Below, one piece after another: positions 36,249-47,286 of a stretch of 64,000 nt of DNA. The translations under genes were made by a program, and so were the position numbers. The notes under the pieces are model-generated. The model saw only the letters and a program-made list of their open reading frames with translations. It ran no database searches and was not told where the DNA came from. How positions within the stretch are numbered: the stretch's first letter is position 1; every line of letters begins with the position of its first letter. Source of the DNA: Tetragonia tetragonoides (Eukaryota; Streptophyta; Magnoliopsida; Caryophyllales; Aizoaceae); the NCBI GenBank assembly GCA_038025085.1, contig CM076144.1, positions 2,790,001 through 2,854,000 on the forward strand, read 5' to 3'.

Positions 36249-39121
36249 TTACCGATATCCATTAGTATAGGGTAATAGTGATAGTACATGATACTAATAA
36301 TAAGAGTAATTGGATGTATATTTTTCACTTATTGGACTTAATTCAAAGCAAACAACTAATGAAGACTCATACTTCATGTAGGATTTCTGAGGCCAGGGTA
36401 ATAACTCAAATAATAGAGCTTTCTCACAATTCCGCGTTAAAAGCTCGGGATTGAGTCCTCATAAGAGATTTTCTCACTCGACTACAAAGTAGAAGCCTAA
36501 TCAGCCCTCCAATGTGAAAAAAATAGAGAAAACGAGATCTCCACCTCTATCAACATACACTTACTCCTATATGGGCCACTTCACAAGGATTAAGTGACAC
36601 CCTCGAAATTGAAACAGAGCATGCTCGCAAGTTGGCCACCTGGATCATGATTGTTAAGAAGCCGATGTCATACTATTATGCATGTAAAAACGTTATATAA
36701 ATTGCCTGATATTCAAGCTATCAATGAAATTAAAGTCTTAAAGGCAGGTCATTATCAATACATGTAGATGATCCTAAATCTAGCAAATATATAGATCGAT
36801 CGATGGATGATATAAATTAGGATGATCATAATCAACTTATCAGGAGTATGCCGGTCTTTTGAGGGACTATAATCACGAGTATGCGGGTATGAGTGAATAA
36901 ATAAATAAAGAACACAAATTAAAATTGAAGTGTTTAATTTAAAGTGAACAATGAAAGTAAAAACAAATATTTGAGATATGGCATTATATTTCTGTCATTT
37001 AGTAGCGCAATTCAGCATTAGACCGACAAGTTCATAAAAGCCTAGGAGCTCATAGCCCCCAATAAGACACAATAAAATCCATGGTCAACCAAAATCACAA
37101 CCTTTTGTTCCATAATATTTGCTAATCACGTTGATTATAGACTAATATGATACTCTTTATTGCTAGCACATCTTTTCCCTTTTTGAGCTAATTAAGCAAT
37201 TCGTAGTTTAATTTATTTCCTCCTTTTTGATATTTGTCGTTATACTTGCGGCTATAGGGTTGTATAACTTGGCTGACCAATGGGAACTCAAATTCTTCAC
37301 TCATTAGCGCTATATGGCAGGCAAAACCAGGACAATCAACATAAATGTTAGGTAATTATTGTATATGAATTTATGCATTCCATCTATACAAAAACAAACA
37401 ATGGCTGATTATTTTTAATCAATCCTGTTGGGCGATTATCTCTCAATGTAGCATTATGATATATCTGTCTACCACCAAAATTACTCAGTCCATGGTTAGA
37501 AAGGGTTAAGCAAGAGTGCAAGACTATGTTATAATGTGGTGGAAAGTAGATTATGATCGATTAATCATGTAATTATTCTTTTGAAAACTAAATGTTCATG
37601 TTAGTTATTGAACATGAAGAAAAGCCTAAGCTTCAAACATCGAAGAGGACAAAGCCTTGTGCACCAGAGACACTAGCTAATTCAACAAAGCCTCACGTCA
37701 AAATTCAGAAGGTATCGAGCTCAAAATCAATCGCTTTTAATATATCTACAAGAGACACTAAACTGAACTGAATTAAACTAGACTAATAATTGAGCTATTA
37801 ATTTGACTACTAATTTCATATAGATATAACTCTTAATTAAAAATCTCATAAACAATAAAAATTAGAGACGATAAATCAAATGATTATAATTCTAGAGAGA
37901 CACAAGTTGTCCAACTGATAATTACAAAAGATTTAATTATCTGTAGGAGTACAACAAGTGGTCCTAATTAAGAAGACTATCAACTTAGAAGGACAAAACA
38001 TTGAAGCAAGCAAGAAAAGAAAAAAAGAAAAAAAAGGAACCGGGATTTTCAAATGAGAAAACAAGAGCAAAAACAAAGTCGGCCAACTGGCTGTGTCACT
38101 GTGTGAGTGTTTTGGTATATGAGAGTGAAAGCGGGGGTCAAAGAAACGGCCCGAAAAAGCGGATTTTGCGCCTACTCGTGTGGGTTCGAGCGGCAAAAAG
38201 AATGCCAACATGGCAATGTCTCTCTCTCTCTCTCTCTCAATGATTTTTCATTTTCCTTTTTTCTTTTTGTTTTTTTAAAAAAAACTGGTCCCACGTGCTC
38301 CCACTATTACAAAGACACAAAAGGGAGACAATATCACCAGGAAAATCAAATAAATAAACAGCGAAAGGACAAATTTCTTGAACAAACGAAACCCATTTTT
38401 CTTTTTCTTTTTTCTTTTTTCAGAAAAATACTCATTATCTCTACACTAGCTCAAACTCAAAATTTGTCTAAAAAACACAGTGGTCCAAAATATTCCTTAA
38501 AATTTCTTAATAAGAAATATTTATTTCCTAATCTTTTCATATATATTACCAAATATACAAATATAAGAAAGTTCATCTCAAAAAATAATAAAAATTAAAA
38601 CGACAAGAAAAAATCTTCTTAATTCTGGGGGTCAAATGAGGGACCTAGCTACTATACACTCATGCGCATAGTATCTCACTAGTATCTTAGTTTTCCTATT
38701 GCACGTCCTAACCACATTCTCTCCCCTTTTTTATTTTTTATATGGGAGTAATTAACAATAAGAAAGAAAAAAAAACCCAAACTAAAATAGTAGCAAATCA
38801 AACCATAATAGCTAGAGAATCGTTAATAGTTGGAAATAATTTTTGTATTCTTATTTTCAACCATAATTGAAATTATTGTTTACAAACTCATCACTCAAAA
38901 ATCCCCCACTATATTTCCTCAGGAGAAAAATTACCACTAAATATCTTTATTAATATATATTAAATATAAGAATTAACTAATTAAATCTCAGCCGCCGGTA
39001 CAAAAATTGCCGATGATTCAAAATCGGCCAGTTGAGGTGGAACATTTTTTCTCACCTCACCTCACATCACATTTTTTTGTTTTTCTTCTAAGTTTATAAA
39101 CTACTTATTATACTAGTACAA
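36249..39121. other. Intergenic region downstream of the CRF gene
   Basis: Mostly AT-rich. A CT microsatellite lies at about 38218-38239. The part closest to the CRF stop codon would include its 3' untranslated region. No supported coding frame. Confidence 0.5.
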
Positions 39122-40321
39122 CTACAATGCTACAAGTGGATCCGATGTGAAAATGTCGTTGATATCTTGGAAATAATCATCCACTTGTAACAACGTTGTT
39201 GATGATGGTACTATCGGTGAAGATGTCGATGTTGAGTACATACTTGTACTAGTACTACATAACCCGAAATCGTCATGAAACATATGATCATCATCACCAA
39301 TAAACATGTCTCCAAAATCAAACTGGTTGTGGTCGTCGTTGTCAATGAAATCGAACATGTTATTCTCTTTCATTGGCGGTAACACGCTTGATGAATCGTT
39401 GAAAAGCATCGGCTCCGGTGAGTTGAAGTTGAAGAAATCGTTCAAGTATGGTAAATAATCGCCGGTTTCGCCTTGACACTCTACCAGGTTGTAGTAGCTA
39501 CATTGAGCCGGTTCGTCATGATGATGCACCGGTTCAATGTCATAAACCGGTTTGTTGTTATCCGGTTCAGATGATTCTGAGAACTGTGGCTGAAGAACCG
39601 ATGTGGGTGAGCAAAGGATGTTGTGGGAGGCTGACTCACACCCGGATTCGTAACCGGTTGAAATCGATGGCGCGTGGGTGTCACGCGCGTCGGTGAGTGG
39701 TGGCTCTTCTTCTTGCTGTTCTTCCCTGGGTGGTGGGATGGCAAAGTTGGTGAGAGCGTCAGGTCCGCGGAGTTTGATGGCGGCGTTGTCGTAGACCATG
39801 GCGGCTTCCTCGGCGGTGTCGTAAGTGCCGAGCCATAGCCTCACGCGCTGGGCAGGGTCACGAATCTCGGCAGCCCATTTTCCCCACGGTCGTTGTCGTA
39901 CTCCACGGTACTTTCTCACTCCACCGGTAGCAACCGCCGCCGTGGACGCCACCGCCTTTTTGTTGGCCTTTGTTGTCGACTTCTTTTTAGTCAAGACGTT
40001 GACAGATGGCTTGTGATGGTTGGCGATGGTTCCAACGGCAGCGTTAGTGGTGGTGGACGGTGGTTCAATAATGATCTCGTTCAAGTACCGCTTGACACGA
40101 TGGCTGCCAAAGAGTTGACCACCCTCTTCATCGCTAGAGGAATCGGTTGCGTCATTATCAACAACCGATACTCGAACCTTCCTTGTGGTAGGGGGCTTGT
40201 TATAATAGCCCCCAACCACTTGTGTGGATGGTTTTCGAGTGGCTCGGACGTGGTTTTGCTTCTTGGTTATGCTTCTATGCTCGGTGTATTTCACCGGGCA
40301 TAGTAAACTATAATCCATCAT
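39122..40321 (-). CDS. CRF: Cytokinin response factor (AP2/ERF group VI)
   Basis: A single-exon gene of 399 aa starting at ATG 40321 ([16 protein letters not shown]). In order: the TEHR-containing N-terminal motif; the CRF domain at about residues 47-82 ([27 protein letters not shown]); an AP2/ERF DNA-binding domain at about 138-195 ([31 protein letters not shown]), with the Ala and Asp residues that mark the ERF rather than the DREB branch; the CRF phosphorylation motif SPTSVL at about 238-243; and an acidic, Asp/Phe-rich C-terminus likely to activate transcription. CRFs are nuclear factors induced by cytokinin that act beside type-B response regulators. The length and motif set are normal for the family; which numbered CRF it corresponds to cannot be told. 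Confidence 0.94.
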   Translation of the reverse strand: MMDYSLLCPVKYTEHRSITKKQNHVRATRKPSTQVVGGYYNKPPTTRKVRVSVVDNDATDSSSDEEGGQLFGSHRVKRYLNEIIIEPPSTTTNAAVGTIANHHKPSVNVLTKKKSTTKANKKAVASTAAVATGGVRKYRGVRQRPWGKWAAEIRDPAQRVRLWLGTYDTAEEAAMVYDNAAIKLRGPDALTNFAIPPPREEQQEEEPPLTDARDTHAPSISTGYESGCESASHNILCSPTSVLQPQFSESSEPDNNKPVYDIEPVHHHDEPAQCSYYNLVECQGETGDYLPYLNDFFNFNSPEPMLFNDSSSVLPPMKENNMFDFIDNDDHNQFDFGDMFIGDDDHMFHDDFGLCSTSTSMYSTSTSSPIVPSSTTLLQVDDYFQDINDIFTSDPLVAL

Positions 40322-40806
40322 CAAACAAATAGGTGACTATCTTTTCGATTCACTTTACTAATTTTGATTTTGATGATAACCACTACTTCCACCACAGTCT
40401 ATTCTTCTCAGCATTAATGAATGAGAAGAGAAAGAGAAAAGAGGAGGAAATCGTCAATAAATCTATATCACCAACAAACACAAAGGCTGAAAGGACCTCA
40501 AAAGTGATGGCCTTTGAGAGACTTTATAGAGAGAGAGTGAATTAAAATTTTTGGGAGGTGTGTTTGGAAAATAAGGCGTTAGAGTTTTTGGGGTGTGTCT
40601 GAAAAGGAAAGTAAATAAGGCAGGAAGATTCAATGTAAGGCAAACAAAAGAGTAGTATTTTTCTCTCACCTTTGTGTGGTTTTGTTTTTCTCTGTTTAGT
40701 GGAAAAACGAAGAATAATCAAATTAGTGAAGAGAGAGAGGGAGAGAGAGAGAAAAGAACATAAGTTGGGAACAAAGAAGAGTGGCAAGAACGACAGTGAA
40801 ATGGGT
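40322..40806 (-). promoter_or_regulatory. CRF 5' leader, CT-rich
   Basis: Between the TATA box and the start codon lies about 485 bp rich in CT on the coding strand, including TCTCTCTCTCCCTCTCTCTC (plus strand about 40730-40752). I read it as the 5' untranslated region; the exact transcription start is inferred. Confidence 0.6.
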
Positions 40807-40814
40807 CTTATATA
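40807..40814 (-). promoter_or_regulatory. TATA box of CRF gene
   Basis: TATATAAG on the minus strand, about 490 bp upstream of the start codon and directly followed by the CT-rich leader. Transcription would start near 40780. Confidence 0.6.
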
Positions 40815-42785
40815 GGATCCCCTATGAGCCGGAATTGGAAAACCCAATATACAAGAATCCTTCACTTACTATTTTTTATTTTTCTTTATTTTATTATTAT
40901 TTTTTATTTTTTGCTCGTTTATTATTTTTTACATTTGAGGAAGAAAATATCTCTCGTTTAAGAAACGCTTGTGGCTTGTGGCCTGTGGGAGTTACGATAC
41001 AGTGACCGGAAGGTGACTGGGGAAGCGAAGATCACGGCCGTAATTCGAACCGAACCGCCGCATAGGGGGCCCATCAATGGACAAGATTTAGCCACGTTTT
41101 TTAGGAAGTGGGCCCAGGATTAATGATGGTTGTCCAATGGGAAAACTGGACTGAAGGGGGGTGAGAGTGTGAGTATGAGTGTGTGAGTCAGCAGCATGAT
41201 TTTTTTCTTTTTTACATTGGTTAACGTGTGGCCCTATCACGTGAGACCCAAGATACCCGGCCTTCTTCGTTTTAACTTGTCGGTCAAATATTGTCATCAC
41301 TCCCATACACTACTCACTACCTATACTAGAGTGACTATACTACTGCTACTTCACTATATATACTGACTACTCTCCCTGATTTGACTATTCAATTTAAATC
41401 CTAACCTCTCTTGGACGGTTAATATCACTCTTCTTTTCACCATTAGTTCTTCAAATTCATAAATTCACCTCACTTTTGATGCGTATGAAATTTTGAAAAA
41501 TTCAGAATTTCTCTTGAATTTGGGAAAAAATGTTGCATTGAACATAATTGGACATGCTAAATAAGTTCGAATTTCTAAAATGGAATAAAAACCTAATTTG
41601 GTAACAGTAAACTGCATTCTATGGGTCTGACCCAATGATGTGTACTACGAGAGCTCACTCATCTATTTTATAATTATGTGAGACGGTAAAGCCGAGTGAT
41701 AAATATGACCAAAGACTCTTATTCATAATGCGAAATGACAGGACTAGCAAAAAAAAAATAATGCGAAATGACTATATGAACAAATAAGTGGAAAATTCAT
41801 AAAAGTAATTTTATTATTGTATATTCCACATGATCATGAAATGAGTAAAATAAACATCAGCAGACATCAAACCCCTATGTATTAACCTAGTCATTGGAAT
41901 TCAACATATTTGGAGTAGTATTTTGATTTACATTGAGCTTTTTTTTTTTTTTTTATCTGGAACTGAACTAATAATAATATGTAAGATAAAAAGAATGTTT
42001 TTAAAACTGAACTAAAATAAAATTTGAATCAATAAGTTGGGAAAAAAAAAACTCTCTTAAAAAAAGTTAAATTGATCATACACGTTGATTAGAGTCATCA
42101 AGGGTATTTTAGTAATGTTCAACGGGTTAAGTTAAACCAGTTCAATTTTTGCTGGCCAGCCGGGAAAAAAATGAAAAAATGGTAGTAAAATAATTACATT
42201 TTTACAGCTAGAAATAACGTGGCGGGCAACCTAGGATTCGCCGCCATTTTATAATTCGATTTGAAATGTACGGCTCTGGGTATCTCTTGTTTTCCGCTTC
42301 TATAACCGAGAAACTAATTCTACGACGTATCACTGTTCATCGTGAACCTCACTCGCCAACTGTCACACTTTAAATTGCAAACTAAATATCCGGTGTCGCA
42401 ATCTGATTGGTCATTGAGACTGTGACAGAAACTTCTGAGCACGTGACTTTCAATTTGATGTGCTAGCGCGTTTGAAGAATTACATATGGACCAACTTCTT
42501 CGCGGTAAAAATTGAAAAAAGATTAATGGGGGTGTATTTTAATTTCGTTATTGAGATCACTCATGACATGGAACGTCAAGTTGTGTGAGGGCAAAGCGCT
42601 AATAAGGCAAAACAGTGAAGGGCCAAGTTGTGGAGTGTGTGTGTGTACTGTTCATGTTATGGTGTTCTGAACGAGGAACCTACAAATTTTGGAGCAAATG
42701 ATAGGGCTTTGCAAAGTCCAATGAGTATTTTATAGGATCTGTGCTTTTTTAGCTTTGGTTTCATATGTGCATATGTTATGTCAAG
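40815..42785. other. CRF upstream region and intergenic DNA
   Basis: Includes the distal CRF promoter; ACGTG-containing words such as CACGTGA occur near 41237 and 42439. No other gene seen. Confidence 0.45.
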
Positions 42786-43376
42786 TAGACCTGTTAAAAA
42801 CAGGTCAATCGGATCAGTTTTGGTCGGGTTAATTTCGGTTCGAGTCTAATTGGGTCGACCTATACTTGGGTATGGGTTGGGTTCGGTACGGATTGTATTT
42901 CGGGTTCGGGTTTATTCGGATTTGTACCTTTTCGGATCATCTTAGGTCGATTCATAAGGGTCGGGTCAATATCGGATCGGTTTTAGTTTAAAAAGTCGGT
43001 TACTTTTGGGTCGGCTTAAAATCGGTTTGTGTCATTTTGAATCGGATTCGGATACAGGTCCGAACTGTCGGGTCAATTTCGGGGTAAGCTATATTTTGAG
43101 CCTTCATTCTTAAATTTTCATTCAAATCACCAAATTGGGTCAACACTAAGTAAGGTTTAGTGTATAATCTTTAAATTCTTTGGTAAAAAATAATTATTTC
43201 CATTAAATAATAGCGTTTAACTAATTTTAGGTTTGATTTATTTTGGTTTCAGGTCAAGTTCGGTTTAGGTCGGTTTGAATCGGTTTGCGTTTAGTTCAGA
43301 TCAAATCGGTTTCGGTTGTGAACGGTTCGGTTTCGATTCGGTTCGGGTCAAATTCAGATACGGATCGTCGTCGGGT

Positions 43377-44232
43377 AGAGCTGATCATGGACGGGACGGG
43401 CCGAAAAGCCCGGCCCTCCCAACCCGTAATTCGGGCGGGTATGGACAAGGTTTTTTTAATGGGCGGGTTTAGCCCGGCCCGTTTAAATAAATGGGCGGAC
43501 AAGGACAACATAAAATGGCCCGTGGGCGGGCCCACCCGACCAGTTAAATATTTTTTATTTAAAAATTTGTGAGCTTTTTCTTTGTTTTTATGTTATTAAG
43601 ACTTAATTTGTATGAGAAAAGATCATAATCATGATTATGTAGAGGATTACGCTTGATTTTAGAGTTAAGTTGCATACTAAGGGTGCGTTCTTTTCCACTT
43701 ATTTCCACTGATTCTCACTGATTGAGTAAGGTCATGCCACTGATTCCCACTAATTGAGTAAGGTCCTGCCACTGATTTTTCACTGATTGAGTAAGGTTTT
43801 TCCACTGATTTTCATTGATTCAATAAGGTCCTGCCACTGATACTGTGAGTAGGAATGTGGGTCCTGCCAATGATTTCCACTGATTGAGTTCACTTATTCA
43901 ATAAAGTCTAGGCACTGATTCTCACTGATTGAGTAAGGTTTTGCCACTTATTTTCACTGACTGAGTAAGGTCCAATAAGTGGAAAAGAACACACCCTAAT
44001 AGTAAAATTACTTATCGCAAACAAAGGAAAACTCTTAAAATATAATTGAAAATTAATTTTTCATAAATCTCGTTAGCCCATGGGCAAGCCCGACCCATTA
44101 ATAGGGTGGGCCATGGCAACCATTTTGAGCCCTGATGGGCGGATAAGGGCAATAAATTTTAGGCCCGTTAGACAATTTTTTCAACAAAAAACCCGTCCCG
44201 TGTCCAGCCCGAGCCCGCAAATCATCACCTCT
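43377..44232. mobile_element. Middle GGCGGGCCCGG-rich element of the nest
   Basis: The left end AGAGCTGATCATGGACGGG and the right end, reverse-complemented, AGAGGTGATGATTTGCGGG, form imperfect inverted termini. The body carries repeated GGGCGGGC / GCCCGGCCC words. The outer element's TCGTCGGGT sequence resumes immediately beyond it. It contains the intact Tourist MITE. Confidence 0.55.
43681..43996. mobile_element. Intact Tourist-like MITE with CACTGATT words
   Basis: A 316-bp element with inverted termini GGGTGCGTTCTTTTCCACTT and, on the other strand, GGGTGTGTTCTTTTCCACTT. A perfect TAA target duplication flanks it (43678-43680, 43997-43999), diagnostic of PIF/Harbinger-type insertion. The interior is a degenerate tandem array of units like CCACTGATTCTCACTGATTG followed by AGTAAGGTCCTG. 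Truncated relatives lie at about 11240-11427 and 52230-52517. Confidence 0.9.
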
Positions 44233-44379
44233 ATCGTCGGGTCAATAACATTTCAGTTTCGATTCGGATCATTTCGGAAAATCAGTTCTAAATCGGATTG
44301 CCACCATTCGGGTATATTCGATTACGATTTCGGATCAATCGGGTCTGGTAATCGGTTTCGGGTCAGGACTGCCAGGTCT

Positions 44380-45605
44380 AGACTTATATGTCTCTCCCAA
44401 TATGATCAACACTTTTCCTATTAATAAATAAATAAATAAGAACAACATTTGTTTTTTGTTTTTTTTTATTATTTAGATTTTTTTTATAAGCCAGTCGGAG
44501 TATTTCTATAAGTGAATAAATTTATGATCAAAGATTAATCGATATTGTGTTAACTTAACCCATTCGTCAATATGGACTAAGCACATTGCATTGTCAAGTT
44601 TATCTTATAAGGATGATATGTTTCCTTTATCAAGACGATAGGATTGGCAATGAGCCATGAAATATGAAAGAATTTGTTTCCTTTCTTGTTCAATTAATTA
44701 TTTTGATTTTGAGCCATCTTCTCCATTTTATTTGCTTACATGTCCCAATGCAAGGTTAGATTTTCTCGTTTTATTTTGTATCTTTGAATATTTTGAATTC
44801 AAAATTTGGCTAGATGGATTTCTAAACCCCATTTAGAAAGTGAACACCTTTATTAATTCTATTTAGAAAATAGAGAAAAAGTCAACTTCAGATACATATA
44901 TGAATATGATATATGATTTACTTAACAATATAAATTTCTTATTTAAGCTAAAATTAGCACATTTCGGTGTCTAATTAAGGTGTTTCGAGACATTACATCT
45001 CTGGTTCAACTGCCTACACCCAATCACCCTATCTGTCGTGCCTCAAATGAAAAGGCCGGGAAAAAAAATCTTACAGGGAAAAACATTTTCCTTTTTCTAT
45101 ACATGAAAACTGAAAAGAACATAAAATTCAGTGAAAATTTCTGATGCTTTCCAAGGTATGGACACTATTTGTCCAGAACATTGAATGTAACATGTATAAA
45201 TTTTGATCAACTTCAAAGGAAGGAATTAATACCAGTCTTTGTTTTTCTTGGAGGGAATTAATAACAGTCTTAAATTGACAGAGTAATATAGTTACAGAAT
45301 TACCGTACGAAATTAAAGAAAATGACAGAACAACAACGTGAAGACTTTGTTACGACTTACGAATAATTTCTTCCCCCTTGCCCTGGTTTGACAGCTGTGA
45401 GAATTACATGGTATCTTGATGATCAAGCTATGGGTCGATAAGCAAAACATTCCTTAAACAAGAATGTTTATAATTGAATTGAATTCAATCAAACAAAATA
45501 CAGAAATTAGTCGGCTTGTACGTTTCTTATAAATCACGACTTCCCTCACGTGACCTTCCAAATTAATCTATTAACTGTTATACTAGTATTAATATTAATA
45601 TTATT
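44380..45605. other. Intergenic, no gene seen
   Basis: AT-rich sequence without a supported frame or repeat. Confidence 0.4.
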
Positions 45606-45613
45606 AATTTTTA

Positions 45614-47278
45614 GGCTGCTGTTATTGCCAGACCAATAAATACTATTTCCAGACCACTAATATAATTAGTTGACAATCTAGCCCTTTCTTGTAAAAAGGC
45701 AACACGAATTATTCTCTCTTTTCAAATACTAATTTGTGTACACTTGCCTTATTTTCAATATTGAGTATATGACCATTTTAATCATAATGATACGCATATA
45801 AGAATCTTGTCCAAAAATATATATTGCACTTTCATTCATACAAAATATTCAATAAATTAAGTGTTCATATACATCGGATGAGTTGATCAAACAATATATC
45901 TCATAAAACAATTCGCAAACCATATACAAGCATTTAGAAAAACTTAAGAGTGATGGGCATGTTGATCGGCAACCGTAATTCGTGAACCGAAAGCTTCTAA
46001 AAGTTTCAAGATTATCACTTTGATTACAATATTATTGAGTGAGCAGCCATCTAATAAGTTTCGGACTAGTAGTTAACTTGCCAAACTATCAAATTCTACT
46101 TTTCTAGGTAATTCATGTATTCCTTCTGATGAAGGATTCTTCTTCCACTTTGATGCACCATTGAATGGGTATGATAATGGATTCTTCTTCCACGTTTACA
46201 GCAATTGCTGAAAAAGAGCACAAGAATGGCATTGGAACGATTAAGGGAAAAAAAAAACTTAGTTGTCATGAATGTAAATTTGCTAAATTGTTGGAGTTGA
46301 AGGATCTCTAATTATAATGTCTTTTTATTAATTTATGGCCGCTGTTATTGCCAGGTCATAAAATACTAATGCCAGATCATTAATTTCTTGAGTTGACAAT
46401 TTAACCCTTCATATTAAAAAGGCAAAAAAAAAATATTCTCTCTCCAATATCTTTGATTAGCTTTATTTACAAACAAATTTATGGAAGGACATTAAAATTA
46501 GGGATCCAACAACTCCACTAATTTAGCAACAAAATTGGAAAGGAGATTGAGGATGTCACGTCACAATTATATTGCTCTCTTTTTATTTCTCATCTAGCTC
46601 TTTGAATTTCCATGTTCCATATCTTTTCTGATATATAACTTCCCATACGTTTTATTTTTATACACGTGTTATAGCCACTATAGCGTACCTTTCTTTACTC
46701 AAATTCTAATTGCATCCTCTATGATAGTGGAAAAGAAAAGGGAGGAAAATGATCAAGCAAATGAACGTTTGCATTTGATAATTAATTCTGTTTGTCGATT
46801 GCTGCTGATGATCAATTACATGCCTAAGCAAATGAACGTAATCGCATATTTCAACTACTGTACTTTATTAGATCTTTTGTGTTTAAAATGTATGATATAG
46901 TGGTTTTTTTATTAATTTATTGGATAGTTTGTATGAATGAAAATCTTTTTTGTAATTTTGGAAAGATTTTCTTTAGTTGTCATTATGATTAAAATATATA
47001 GATACACAAAATGTAAATAAGGAAGGGTAAACAAAGCCATAACTTAAGTTGCCTAATTAATATGAAGGGTTAAATTGTCAATTCAGAGAATTAATGACCT
47101 GGCATTAGTATTTTTTGATCTGGCAATAACAGCGGCCTAATTTATTTGTAAATAAGGCTATTAATAATAGAGGAGAGAGAACATGTGATTTGCCTCATTA
47201 ATATAAAGGGTTGTATTGTCAACTCACATTTTTAATGGTTTGACATTAGTATTTTCTGGCCTGGCAATAACAACAGCC
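45614..47278. mobile_element. Outer long-TIR MITE (self-nested pair)
   Basis: The left terminus GGCTGCTGTTATTGCCAG and the right, reverse-complemented, GGCTGTTGTTATTGCCAG extend as inverted repeats over roughly 90-100 bp, sharing TTGACAAT and ACCCTTTATAT-like words. A perfect 8-bp duplication AATTTTTA flanks it (45606-45613, 47279-47286). After subtracting the inner element it is about 860 bp, the same size class as the inner copy. Non-coding; it fits a Mutator- or hAT-derived MITE. Confidence 0.85.
46337..47137. mobile_element. Inner long-TIR MITE of the same family
   Basis: 801 bp with termini GGCCGCTGTTATTGCCAG on both strands and TIRs of about 90 bp. A perfect 8-bp duplication TAATTTAT flanks it (46329-46336, 47138-47145). 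Both ends are homologous to those of the surrounding element, and parts of the interior (a CATTCATACAAA / TTTGTATGAATG segment) match in opposite orientation, so a family member has jumped into another copy. Confidence 0.88.
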
Positions 47279-47286
47279 AATTTTTA

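Larger units (their letters stand above)
42788..44379. mobile_element. Outer TCGGGT-rich element of a three-level nest
   Basis: Begins AGACCTGTTAAAAACAGG and ends CTGCCAGGTCT, so the termini share AGACCTG in inverted orientation. The body is degenerate TCGGGTC/CGGATCGG/CGGTTCGG words. It is interrupted between 43377 and 44232 by a second element that itself contains a third. Composition and ends resemble the element at 29816-30097. No coding capacity. Confidence 0.6.

Noticed and set aside
39893..40303. 136-aa plus-strand frame over the CRF gene
   Set aside because: Shadow of the AP2/ERF coding strand; no domain recognised.
43285..43572. Overlapping frames in the GGCGGGCC-rich segment
   Set aside because: They arise from low-complexity repeat words of nested mobile elements.
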